DNA of 64,000 nucleotides, taken from Anthostomella pinea (taxonomy: Eukaryota; Ascomycota; Sordariomycetes; Xylariales; Xylariaceae). Within the stretch, counting starts at the first letter, position 1, and every line of letters starts with the position of its first letter. The translations under genes were made by a program, and so were the position numbers. The stretch spans positions 3,720,001-3,784,000 of the forward strand of contig CAUWAG010000007.1 of NCBI GenBank assembly GCA_963556695.1, written 5' to 3'. Below are positions 53,650-62,996 of the stretch, one piece after another. The notes under the pieces are model-generated. The model made no database searches, was not told where the DNA came from, and worked only from the letters and a program-made list of their open reading frames with translations.

Positions 53650-54558
53650 TCAACCTAACAATAGCATGACAAGCAGCGGTACACTCAGGCGGTTTGCCGG
53701 GCTGACCTGTGTCAGAACCAACGAACTGTTGGCCCTTCCGCTAGCAGACGAATGAATCCGGGCCGTCGTGGTGGGGATGGGGGACGGGGCTGAGTGGCGG
53801 TATTCGCTAGGTAGCCAAGCAGATGCAGTCTCACCAAGGTGCGAAGCCGGAGTCGAACGAGAAGAGTTCATCGCAGTCAGACCGAGTGACTGGCATACAA
53901 GGCCACCATCTTCCGAAGCAGGCTGTGTGCTTGTATTCCTCCAGGGCATCGTGTTCCCCATGGCAGAAGCCGTCACTGTTAGGAGCGATCTTGGCCCCGA
54001 GGCGCCCGGCAAAGCCAGGTCCGTGGTCGTGGCAGCATGGGTGTCGTCTATTTCGGGATACACCACGCATGCGACCGCGCCCGCCTGCTCAGCCTCCTGG
54101 GCGAGGTCTCCGGTGCCGTTCGAGATCTCGGCCCTGGAGCAAGTGGACTGCCCTGAACAGCTCCTGCGGCGCGTTAGCTACTGCAGGAACACACAGAGGG
54201 TGGTGGGGGCTGACCAGACAACATCGACCCCTCCATTCGGCGAACCGGCAGGTAGGAGAAAGCTGGTCCTCGCCAAGCCCGCGCAGCGCAGGGGTGGGAA
54301 AGAGTACGTGATCGGCTCGTAGGCGGTATTTGCAAACTGCAGTAGCGCGCGACAGTCCTCACCAAAGGGGTTGTCGTATCTAAGGAGCCGTTATCAACTG
54401 TCACAGTTTAGAGAGATCGAAGGCGGTGCCTACACTGCCGAGACGTTGGACACCCCGGCAACCAACTGCAACACAGGACTCGAGGTGCAAATAAAGGGCG
54501 TGTCTGCCAACCCACGGACTGTGCTTGCCATCAGTGCGAGCAGGCAAAGCGCGGACAT
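53650..54558 (-). CDS. Secreted GPI-anchored-type surface protein
   Basis: Exons 54558-54434, 54379-54215 and 54163-53650, with introns of 54 and 51 bp (gtaggc...ccttag; gtcagc...gctaac...gcag), total 267 residues; all phases agree. The start MSALCLLALMASTVRGLADT is a signal peptide. The mature part has six or more cysteines (ICTSS, EDCRALLQF, LRCAG, WSCSGQSTC, VACVV), then a Ser/Thr/Pro-rich stretch. The C-terminus SSLVLTQVSPANRLSVPLLV then MLLLG is hydrophobic as in GPI-anchor signals, with a small-residue cleavage region before it. A cell-wall or plasma-membrane surface protein of unknown function is likely. The exon model rests on manual splice inspection; several stops in the unspliced frame are all removed by the two introns. 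Confidence 0.65.
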
Positions 54559-54780
54559 GGTCGGAACGGTCTGCTTCCTCGAGCGCCGTGTCGGGTCAAC
54601 GAGCGGGCCTTTAAGAAGACGCGAGGGCAGCAGGAATAAAAACAGATCCTGGATCCAGGCAGTGCCCATTCCAGGGAGCTGGACAGGTCGCCATGGCATG
54701 CAACTGTTTACTGGCAAGTATAAGAGCTGGACCAATGCATGGAACTCGAGGGCTTCTACACAAGGGCCACATCGACTACC

Positions 54781-55229
54781 ATGGAGCCACCAGCCCAAGA
54801 CAACTTCTTTTGGGGATCAGGAACCTGGCTGGATCTTCTACCCGTCCCAGACGAACCAGTTCCCCTCGACCTTTCTCCGGGTGCGGCGGCTCTTCCAGCA
54901 CCGCCCGTGGACCTTCCGGTGCCAACCCACAGCCACGACCAAATCGAGAGTATGAAAAAGTACAGAACCCTTCCCTGGTTCTTGGATGTAATCGCTAAAC
55001 CTGCATCAGTGTTCTGATTCTCATGTGTACCCGCATGGACAAGCTGGAAACAGCAATGGGAGAGATGACACGGACGAACAGCCGGGTGGGGGACGTTCTT
55101 AACCAGGTCCTGGAAGCTATCAATCAGACAAAAGACTCCATTGAGAGGGTCAGAGAGGGCTTGAGTGACTTCGCTCGTACCGTTGTTCACTACATGAAGG
55201 GCATGCTCGGGCACGAGGATAGCGAGTAG
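54781..55229 (+). CDS. Small acidic/proline-rich protein with C-terminal coiled coil
   Basis: Exon 1 54781-54959 (MEPPAQDNFFWGSGTWLDLL, then a Pro/Ala-rich part) and exon 2 55010-55229, joined through a 50-bp intron (gtacag...gctaaac...atcag) to give 132 residues. The second exon forms a continuous helix: MDKLETAMGEMTRTNSRVGD, VLNQVLEAINQTKDSIERVR, EGLSDFARTVVHYMKGML. An ATG at 54739 is an alternative start. The helix could mediate oligomerisation. Transcribed divergently from the GPI-type gene with about 220 bp between the starts, so the two may share a promoter. Confidence 0.55.
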
Positions 55230-55422
55230 GTCATGGGACGTAAACCGACACATAGTGTATTAGACCAGTTCCTAGATGGCGGTAGCCGCATCCCAAAGCC
55301 TGGGTGGTGGGGTACCGATAGCTGAGGAGTACTTCATCTCCCTCTTGGCAACGACTTCATATAAATGTGCGAGGAGTACACCTCCAGTGCGGCTCCATGA
55401 CACCTATATGAGTCTATAACCT

Positions 55423-55998
55423 ATGGGGAACAAGTGGGTTGAGCTTGTCTACGACCTTTGTGCAAGGCGTGGCAAAGTAAGTCAGTCACCCCCGGCACAG
55501 CAGCTTTCGGAAACAGCCGACAGGCCAGAGATCGTCATCACCAGGATGCTCCCAGGAAAGAGAGTTGCGGCACCTCTACACGACAAGCCCCTGCCCACCC
55601 TTCCAGTATTATGTGCGACGCCACCGTTGCCACTGTCACAACGGCGTATGCTGCAGCCTAGTCGAGAAGCCGTACACGACCCCCCTCAACGGGGGATCAG
55701 CTGGTCCGAAGATCAAATCAACGCGCTACAGAGCGAAAACAAAAAGTTACGACAGCACATTCTAAGACACAGGAGGAAAGAGTCCGAGAATCACGAGACC
55801 ATTGCGCTGCTCACCCAGCAAAACGTCTGTTACCTCCGCGAAATCGAGCAGCAGGACGAGAAGGTAACACGAATAGCCGCATTCGTTGCAACCACCTTCG
55901 AGGAGTACAAACACAGCAGATGGAGTAGGCCCAAGGAGCCTCGCGCCAGCTACCACACCACCATCAGCGACATCATTGGAATTTACAGCGAGCTGTAG
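55423..55998 (+). CDS. Coiled-coil protein, unidentified
   Basis: Single ORF from ATG 55423 (MGNKWVELVYDLCARRGKVS) to TAG 55998, 191 residues. The N-terminal half is Pro/Arg-rich and probably disordered. Then comes a helix with heptads, WSEDQINALQSENKKLRQHI, LRHRRKESENHETIALLTQQ, NVCYLREIEQQDEKVTRIAA, and a short end DIIGIYSEL. It resembles the preceding gene in general design (disordered N-terminus, C-terminal coiled coil), and the two might interact, but I see no sequence identity between them. Confidence 0.55.
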   Translation: MGNKWVELVYDLCARRGKVSQSPPAQQLSETADRPEIVITRMLPGKRVAAPLHDKPLPTLPVLCATPPLPLSQRRMLQPSREAVHDPPQRGISWSEDQINALQSENKKLRQHILRHRRKESENHETIALLTQQNVCYLREIEQQDEKVTRIAAFVATTFEEYKHSRWSRPKEPRASYHTTISDIIGIYSEL

Positions 55999-56208
55999 CC
56001 AGGCACCAGTCTAGCATGCCAGAACCCGGGCCCCGGCTTGTTTGCCTTCACACGGGCGCTGCCCAGATCCCGGGTCCACGCTGGTATCCATCCGGCTACA
56101 TATACAGCTCCCTGCATCGCTACGCCTGTTACAAACACAGAACTCGCACCCAGCTATTCTAAAACTGCTACACGTGCCAGACTGTCTTCCGCGACTTACT
56201 CCAAGACA

Positions 56209-56383
56209 ATGGACCTCCCGAGAGTGATCTTCATTTTCGGGTTCGCGTACCTTGCCGACATGCTCCTGTAAGCGCGCTCTGTCCTCAAACAGGCGAGCCC
56301 CAATGCTAACCAGCCTCGACAGGAATGGGACGCGAGCGCGGACACTTAGGCGTCGACAGCAGCAGACCAGGAGATACGGTTGA
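56209..56383 (+). CDS. 39-residue membrane peptide with basic tail
   Basis: Exon 1 56209-56267 and exon 2 56323-56383, with a 55-bp intron (gtaagc donor, gctaac branch, gacag acceptor). The product is MDLPRVIFIFGFAYLADMLL followed by NGTRARTLRRRQQQTRRYG: one hydrophobic helix and a strongly basic tail. The splice signals are textbook, which is why it is included in spite of its length. The reading frame is also open upstream to 56038, so a longer protein with more 5' sequence is possible. Confidence 0.35.
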
Positions 56384-57002
56384 TCTCGGGCTCATGTCGC
56401 GGTCTCTATGTCAACAGATTGCAAGCGGGTTATTTGAACTCCTATTATGCGGCGCCAGGGGTATGCGTTTAGGTTTCGGCTTGTAGGGCTTTCATAGTGT
56501 CGTTCGATCAATGTTTCAAGCCTGATATAGCCTCTCTTTACCGTCACATGTAAAAGATAAAGTGTAAAAACTATGCTTCGCTGTCTAAGTTTAAAACGTC
56601 TCGATTTTAGGTTTCATAATTTGGTGCATGGGCTTGCTCGTTGTAAGCCTCCAATGAGCTACGTAGAAACCAACTCCCTTCTTCATAACGCTAGAAGTGT
56701 AGATGCGAAACACTGCCATATCGAAGTTACATTATTGCTGGGCGATCCGCAACCTGGCTGAGGATCACCCTGATGCGCGGGCTCGATGTCCCGGCCATTG
56801 TCATAACCAATGGGGACGGACTTGGTGGGATTCAGAGTCCTAACCTTACTTAGAGTCTAAGTAGCCACCAGTGAAATTAACCATACATCAGAATTGCAGC
56901 ATCCATGAAAGTAACATTGACAAAATGACAGACCAGTTAACATAGGACCCATTAAGACTCTATGGCTCAGGCGTTTCCAGCACGCTCCGTTGTAGACACC
57001 GG
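56384..57002. other. No supported feature
   Basis: Spacer between the small peptide gene and the 3' end of the minus-strand reductase gene. A 62-codon ORF at 56573-56761 has no motif. Confidence 0.35.
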
Positions 57003-57903
57003 TTATGCCTTCTCCCCGGACGACTCCGCGATCGGCATTGCCGAGCTTGACGTAGTTCTAGGCGGCCGGAATTCCAACTCGGCAAAGTTGACAGGCCGGT
57101 GCGGTTTGGTCTGTGAGAGGACAGTTTCGCGGACCTGCGTCGTGAAGTCTGGATCTCCGCATGCTATCATCCGTTAGCTCGCCAGGAGAGCTTCCGGGTT
57201 GAGAAGAGACCCACCCACGACTATGCTCCTCCCGGGGGATTCAATGTCTTGAGAGATCAATGATTTCAGGTAGCGTTCTTGCTGTGCCGGCCCATCTTTT
57301 GGGTAGACACATTTCCAGAACTGTGAAGTTTCGAACGGTGGTGGTTTGTCCCAAGACGACGGGTAAATACACCAGACGACAAGGAAAGCCTGGCGTGTTA
57401 GTGCGCGGCACGGCTCAAGGGGGTGGGGGGTTCTACATTCTTTTCGTCCAGTCTCTTTAAAGCGTTCAGTTCCATAGTTACCCATTCTTCTTGTATGTTT
57501 TCATCGAGGCTCCAGACAATGGCCACCTTCCTCGTCCGGTCTCGGAAGAGATCTGCTCGGTAAGCCCTCGATTTGCTGGCCTTGATCGCCCAGTCATGCT
57601 GCTGGCGTTCTGCTAGATCCAGAGCAGACGCGAGGACGCCGGCAATCCCAATCCCCTGGGCGGCCATGATGACTGTCTCGTAATGCCGAAGGCCAAGGTC
57701 TTGACCGTACGGACCATCGAGGAGGAATTTCTGACCCTTCTTCAGACGCAAGAAGGGGGAGCTTTTATCCTCATGGGATATTAGGAAAGTCAGCTGGCTA
57801 GCATCCGTGCGCGTTCGGTCAGGGTGGCGCCACATCACCATAAGCGGGCGACTGTTCAAGAGGTCGTAGCCGAGTAGAGCACCGGGAAGGAATAGATAGA
57901 AGT

Positions 57904-58655
57904 AACTACCCGGGTAGGTACCGTCAAATGGATTCCTGGACACAGAGATATTGATGGCAACGAAGCTGCCGACACACTAGCAAAAGAGGGTGCCATGCTG
58001 GAAACAGACATAACAAATCTTCCTACAATCTCTTGGGTCAAGAGAGATCTCAAAAGACAGGGCAAGAAAGAGTTCAACCAATGGTGGAAAGACCAATCAG
58101 AATCTAGGTATCAAGAAGTATACTCACATGCAGTAACTGAAAGAGACCTTATATCTTTTAAGAGGAGTACTTTACACAGACTTCTAGCGGCCAGATCTGG
58201 ACATGGCGACTTTGCCAGATACCATGAACGCTTTGGGCACACAGACTCAAATGATCACTGCAGCTGTGGTGAGAAGAAAACACCACAACACATTTTTTTT
58301 TGTAAGAGGCTGGGGAAAAATCGGCTGCTGCCTAGGTACTCGCCTAGGGCAGCTTGTTTACAATACTTAGGGGAGAGGAGCACAGAATGGGCAAAATTCG
58401 TGGAGAAGAGCAAGTTCTTTTCAACAATCTGCCCCCGATAGATAGCCTTCCTTGAAGGACCAGATGGATGACCCCAAGGTCATACCGCCGCAACAACGGG
58501 GATGGGCCCGTGAGCGGGACTGACTGTACTTATTATCTTGAGACCTCCACAACCCTGCGATGCAGAGGCTCTGGGAGGCGTGGTTTGCACTACTGAGGAG
58601 CTACCCCCACGTTAAATACAAAACAAACAAACAAACAACAACTACCCGGGTAGGT
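57904..58655. repeat. 16-bp target-site duplication around the LINE
   Basis: AACTACCCGGGTAGGT is present at 57904-57919 and at 58640-58655, directly at the two ends of the LINE. On the gene strand the sequence encodes part of the YPGSY motif of the reductase. Confidence 0.92.
57920..58639 (+). mobile_element. 5'-truncated Tad-type LINE insertion
   Basis: 720 bp, the 3' end of the same LINE family as at 28080-31402. It begins inside the RNase H domain (TVKWIPGHRD) and keeps the frame through EFNQWWKDQSESRYQEVYSH and CSCGEKKTPQHIFFC to a stop at 58441. A 3' untranslated region and an AAAC-repeat tail follow. Unlike the longer copy it has no premature stops, consistent with a young insertion. 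Target-primed reverse transcription explains the 5' truncation, tail and target duplication. Confidence 0.93.
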
Positions 58656-59494
58656 GTTGACCTGTCGTTTAGTGCTCACGCAGATGCGGTTTGTTGTTTC
58701 GGACACCTCACACCATTCTACCTTGGCCGCTGGTAGATAGCAGAACGTCCTCAGAAACCGGTACAAGGTTGTTAAACCCCATAGCGCACTAGCAATGAGT
58801 ACGCAGATCTTAGGGACCAGGTTCGGCTGCGAGAGCACGTGCCAGAAGATAGCTGCCAGCGAGATCAAAGACAGAAGACCGTGCTGGACGCTGAAACGGG
58901 TTCGGAAGAAGCGGCGCATGAAAAAGGGTGAGGTGACCAGGAGCATCAAGAGTCCCCCAACGGCCTTCGGACAAGAATGTTAACCTCGTATGGATGGCAA
59001 GGGGCGGGACCTACAATGTATCCGGAGATGGTAACATGGTCCGATCGGGATCTCCTCAAGCTGAATGCTGCATGTATCAGGCCTTCCAAAATGGCGATCC
59101 TCCCGACCCAGTGATGACACAGGTAGTACGTTGATAGAGGAACTCGGAGGAAGTCGGCAAGCGGGTTGGTACGGCCTCCGAGAAATAGCGGTGCCATGTT
59201 GATAATTGCGAAAACCGCGGTCCTTCGTTGCAGGTCTTCAACGCTGCGGTTCCACAGGGCGAGTAACAGGACATTGGAAGTCAAATAGACTATGAAAACA
59301 AGAAACTCCAGTCGTGTGATACTCATCCTATGGTTGCTCCGCCGCACAACTATAGGATACCGCACATGGCGGGCAAAGCTAACGACGAGACGCGGCAGGA
59401 CCAGGTGCACAAAGAAGCGAATGATTCTATACAAAGGGTACAGTCCGATAAAACCACCAAACAAAATGGAATAGATTTCAACTGTGTCCATCAT

Positions 59495-60440
59495 AGTTGA
59501 GTATGTATCCACCCGCGCCTATGTGCGAGATAAGGATGGCGTTTTGCAGAGATTTGTTCGTTGATATCTAAAAATTCCGTGACAATATCGCCCTGCCGGA
59601 TATGAGGTGTCAGGCCTTAAACGCGGTTCTTGAAAAGCCCTACTTGCGGCTTTGTTGTCACTGCCGCCAGATCCCAGAAACTGTGGCGCGTATAGCCGGG
59701 ACCTTGTACCAGTCATGCCTTGATTTAGGATCTATCAGGTGCCATAGTGTCCCGATGGACCAAAGGTTCGTAACTTTAGGCACCTTACCAGTCACACGGA
59801 CAATGTGCCTTGCCCTTAACGGTCTCCCTTGGTTGACTGGTATGAAAATAACGTGCATTACTAGTCACGGTCTCCTTCTAGTACCAAAATCGGGTAGCTT
59901 ATTAGTCACGGCCTGATACTGGTATGAAAATAGTGTGCCCTACTAGTCGCAGCCTCCTTCTGGTATGAAAATAGTCCGCCTTCTTAGTCAGATGGATCCT
60001 GCATGGACCAGTAAAGCCCCTGACCAGTACCTCCCAGTGTTGCATCCTTACCAGTATTACGATGACACAGTTTATTAGCCACCGTCTGGGTGAGCATTAC
60101 GAACGCCGACTCCCTTGCACAAATATTTCCGTTGTGCCTTTGAGCTAAAAATACGACTGACGCGCCCCGTTCCACATGACAGAATTTGTCCAGAGTATGG
60201 GACCACCCCTCCAGATGACCACCTGCCACGATGGGTCAACCACATCCCAGACCCAGGCAGTGGTCGCTATATAGGGATTGCACAACGCCAAGCACGGTAC
60301 CCCATGCCGGGATTTTAAGAAATAGGCATCCCCGCTTGCGATTCATGCCTTACCTGCCGCACAATCTCGCCACTATTCACAAGCGCTCACTCCAGATCGA
60401 CCACGCAGCCTGCTCACTTCGACAAAGAACTAGCTTCGGA
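59495..60440. repeat. Promoter region with 41-bp tandem repeat x 4
   Basis: Four units of exactly 41 bp start at 59838, 59879, 59920 and 59961, each TGGTATGAAAATA... with TACTAGTCACGG in the second half. Unit 2 is more diverged. Degenerate relatives (ACCAGTCA, GACCAGTA) extend from about 59700 to 60060. No gene is supported here. The stretch contains the upstream regions of the reductase (minus) and of the gene at 60441 (plus). Confidence 0.7.
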
Positions 60441-60899
60441 ATGGCGCGGACGCATACTCAGAAGGAAAGGAGGGCATTCGAGATGCGACGAGAAAGCTTG
60501 GTCAGGAAAGTGTACGAGATAAACAACATTACCAGTGCCCATGTGGTGCTTGTGGGCATCAGCGGGGGAAGGACGTTCGCATTTGAGCCAGAAGAAGGCA
60601 TGTTGCGTCGTCTCGGATTCACCTCGCCTATTGACGACCGCATTGCACCGGATGACATCCCTAAATCTAGCAGAATTGGCCGCCCCACGCCTTCCTGCGA
60701 GTCCATATCGAGCGACTCTACCTGCGCGCTTGATTCTGGCGCGGAATCGCCCATACGGGCACGAGGTGCAAAGACTGGTGGTGCCCCAAGGTTGAAGAAG
60801 AACTTTCGCACGTCCCGACGAGGACGATCTTGGAAGACTTCACCTCATCTTCGGGAGGGAACCTTGAAGTTGCTAGACGTCGAGTTTTTCGCGCCCTGA
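60441..60899 (+). CDS. Second minimal MADS-box-like protein
   Basis: From ATG 60441, 152 residues: MARTHTQKERRAFEMRRESL then VRKVYEINNITSAHVVLVGI and SGGRTFAFEPEEGMLRRLGF. The helix (RRESLVRKVYEINNIT) and two strands (AHVVLVGIS; RTFAFEP) follow the second part of the MADS box, as in the gene at 52931 but with only weak identity to it. The remainder is Ser/Arg-rich with ESISSDSTCALDSGAESP and a basic KKNFRTSRRGRSWK stretch, perhaps a nuclear signal. The frame is open far upstream (60231) but the ATG at 60441 is where conserved sequence begins. Its DNA-binding function is inference from the fold-like pattern. Confidence 0.55.
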   Translation: MARTHTQKERRAFEMRRESLVRKVYEINNITSAHVVLVGISGGRTFAFEPEEGMLRRLGFTSPIDDRIAPDDIPKSSRIGRPTPSCESISSDSTCALDSGAESPIRARGAKTGGAPRLKKNFRTSRRGRSWKTSPHLREGTLKLLDVEFFAP

Positions 60900-61166
60900 T
60901 CACAAGTTTACTACGGGCTGGGGGCGCTGGACGGGCAATGAGTAGCCGGTAATTGCGGAGACGAACCAAATCCTGGGCTTGGGACTCGCTGCATCCCAAT
61001 TACTTGCTCTGTGCTAAAAGCTCTGCTATGATATAAATAAGATGCCTCATACCTCACATTGGCCTTATAGGCTTGTTCATCGCTAAGTTCTAAAGCATCT
61101 TTCTTGCCTGCTTCCTCTACATGAAAGGGGAGAGACCAGACCGGGTTTTAAAGTTATCAATACAAG

Positions 61167-62048
61167 ATGGCCCCGTTTGGCCTTTGCGCGTTGCTTCTTG
61201 CATTGGCAATTTCTATTCGGCCCATCCTGACACATTCGTGGGTCGAGCAGCTTGTGAGGATTGCTCCTAATGGCACCATGATCGCACCGGCAGGCTATAT
61301 CCGAGGTTACGTTGGTCGCACAGAGCCAGGGTTCAATGATGCTGAGAACACGTACCTGCTCCCCCCCAACGGTCGTCCTGATGGCAAGGTGGTCCACTCC
61401 GACGACCGCATCTGTAAAGCAACGCAGCAGATCGGTAACTACAGCGAAGACTACCCGATGCTGCACGTTGCGCGCGGTGACCTTGTTGCCTTGCGGTACC
61501 AAGAAAATGGCCATGTAACCCTCACCAAAAGCAACGCAAACGTCAAGCCGGACAAGAGTGGCATCGTATACGTGTACGGGACGGCAAACCCCCTGGCCAG
61601 CGACACGCTCTTGGGAATTCACCAGGTGTGGACTGCGGATGGGCAAGGCGGCGATAGGAGAGGACGACTGCTCGCCACGCGAAACTTCGACGATGGACAA
61701 TGCTACCAGATTAACGACACGCCCATCTCGAAGTCGAGGCAGATCCAGGCCTCCAAGGAAGCCGAAGATCCCCAGGGTGCCGACCTCTGGTGCCAGTCGG
61801 ATATCCGGCTACCCTGTGATTTGCCCCGAGCTGGGACGTACACCCTTTATTGGGTCTGGGACTGGCCGACGCTTGCGCCAGAGACGAACAATCAGTCCGC
61901 CGTCGTATCCCCCGAGATATACACTTCCTGTATGGACATCAACCTAGACGATTTCAGCCAGTCGGCGGACCAGAACGTGAACTTTATCCACGAACAAGAC
62001 GCGAACAGCAGGGTTATCTATGAACAGCTTGACAACAACTTTATCTAG
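61167..62048 (+). CDS. Secreted histidine-first protein, LPMO-like (DUF7492 type)
   Basis: Single exon, 293 residues. Signal peptide MAPFGLCALLLALAISIRPI LTHS cleaved most likely so that the mature protein begins HSWVEQLVRI. A histidine as first residue is the hallmark of copper histidine-brace enzymes such as lytic polysaccharide monooxygenases. Further conserved-looking parts: GYIRGYVGRTEPGFND, YLLPPNGR, YPMLHVARGDLVALRYQENG then HVTL (a possible second copper His), YWVWDWP near the end, and several Cys. I recall this layout as the fungal DUF7492 family; its activity is not established. It has no carbohydrate-binding module and no GPI tail. Expected location is outside the cell. Confidence 0.75.
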   Translation: MAPFGLCALLLALAISIRPILTHSWVEQLVRIAPNGTMIAPAGYIRGYVGRTEPGFNDAENTYLLPPNGRPDGKVVHSDDRICKATQQIGNYSEDYPMLHVARGDLVALRYQENGHVTLTKSNANVKPDKSGIVYVYGTANPLASDTLLGIHQVWTADGQGGDRRGRLLATRNFDDGQCYQINDTPISKSRQIQASKEAEDPQGADLWCQSDIRLPCDLPRAGTYTLYWVWDWPTLAPETNNQSAVVSPEIYTSCMDINLDDFSQSADQNVNFIHEQDANSRVIYEQLDNNFI

Positions 62049-62780
62049 TGTTGAGTAAGAACCGAAGTCGTGTATTGTGTCTGCGGATGAGAGATTATGG
62101 GGAGGGAGACGGGCTCCGCGGATTGCTGGCCGACCGGAGGGACTTTAGGAGGCTTGGTCCATAGACTAGATTCGATTGGTATGGTTTATTAGGTCGCACG
62201 CGGCAGGTCCGGTTAATGGCTCATGAATTTACTTTCCTGCACTCATCCCTTGTAACGCAATGCGGGCAGTTGGCCGCGAAAATACATGTTTGCCATGCCA
62301 AAGACCTGGATTCTGGATGATCACGTACCATAAAGCCGCCAGGTTACTTTGGCGGTTTTTTGTTTTAGCACTGCTATTAAAGCGACGCGAGACTTCCTCT
62401 TTTAAAACTTGATATACGTGTCTGCTTGCTTTACGTTCTACCAGAGGCAGCAAGTCAGGCCCTTAATGTTCTCCATTACATTTACCCACCACTGTCGAAG
62501 GGTGCGGCGCGCGATTGCGGTGGACACCGGCAGGGATTCTCACCGTCAACTCTCACCCAGTACCGTGTCAGCAGGTTTATTTCATCCCGAGCCTCGCGGT
62601 TCCAGTCCCAAAACCGACCACCTTCTCCCCAAGAAACATTGCTTCCGGACTAGAAGCGAGCGGGTGACGATTCTGTGTCGGTTTTGTTACGAAGTCTGGC
62701 ACTTGGAAGTGAAGAAAAAGACCAGAGCAGGGGATGACGGATACGACGAACCTGAACAGCGTCAGCGGAGCCGAGCCGCG
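62049..62780. other. 3' flank of the secreted gene, no further gene supported
   Basis: An ORF that is open from 62409 contains ordinary-looking text (CRFCYEVWHLEVKKKTRAGD) but has no motif. Part may be an upstream exon of the small ORF that follows. Confidence 0.3.
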
Positions 62781-62996
62781 ATGAATCCAGAAGCTAGAAC
62801 AAGACGTGATCAGGTGGAACAAAGGGGCCCCGAGACCTCGCGGGAGCACATGAGCGAAGAGTCTGCTGAGTACCAAGAAATTGTGAAAGAGCTCTGGCGA
62901 AACTTAAGGATTGCTGAGTACAACAAAGAAATCACTCTTTGTGATACATCACCAAGCCAATCATTGAAACGTGTTCGGTTCGACCTGAGCAGGTAA
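62781..62996 (+). CDS. Possible small helical protein
   Basis: From ATG 62781: MNPEARTRRDQVEQRGPETS, then EESAEYQEIVKELWRNLRIA, EYNKEITLCDTSPSQSLKRV and a stop at 62996, 71 residues. The frame is open upstream to 62409 (ATG 62466 would give 176 residues). The charged helix pattern looks coding; the function is unknown. Confidence 0.35.
   Translation: MNPEARTRRDQVEQRGPETSREHMSEESAEYQEIVKELWRNLRIAEYNKEITLCDTSPSQSLKRVRFDLSR

Larger units (their letters stand above)
57003..59494 (-). pseudogene. Ferric-reductase-type transmembrane oxidoreductase interrupted by a LINE
   Basis: Exon 1 59494-59015, exon 2 58964-58640 plus 57903-57437 (split by the LINE), exon 3 57389-57215, exon 4 57163-57003; introns of 50, 47 and 51 bp with good GT/branch/AG signals. 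Without the insertion the frame is fully open, 535 residues. The membrane part has haem-ligand histidine pairs about 13 apart (CHHWVGRIAILEGLIH; QHGLLSLISLAAIFWH). The flavin part has the RxxxYPGSYFYLFLPG loop, and the NAD part DGPYGQDLG, MAAQGIGIAG, VACGDPDFTTQVRETV. Such enzymes move electrons from cytosolic NADPH through FAD and two haems to ferric chelates outside the cell. The LINE puts foreign sequence in the FAD domain, so this allele is expected to be dead. The N-terminus may have a further exon. Confidence 0.85.

Noticed and set aside
54174..54404. Separate small genes in the ORFs 54174-54404 and 54430-54798 on the minus strand
   Set aside because: They are better explained as parts and off-frame shadows of the three-exon GPI-type gene, whose phases all agree.
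57174..57485. Stops after RAAH and after PEALLAS in the reductase gene as evidence of further decay
   Set aside because: Both are removed by good introns (57436-57390 and 57214-57164) that restore the family sequence, so they are not mutations.
62409..62780. Upstream extension of the small ORF at 62781
   Set aside because: It begins at a non-ATG codon, and the text before 62781 lacks conserved-looking pattern; kept only as an alternative start.
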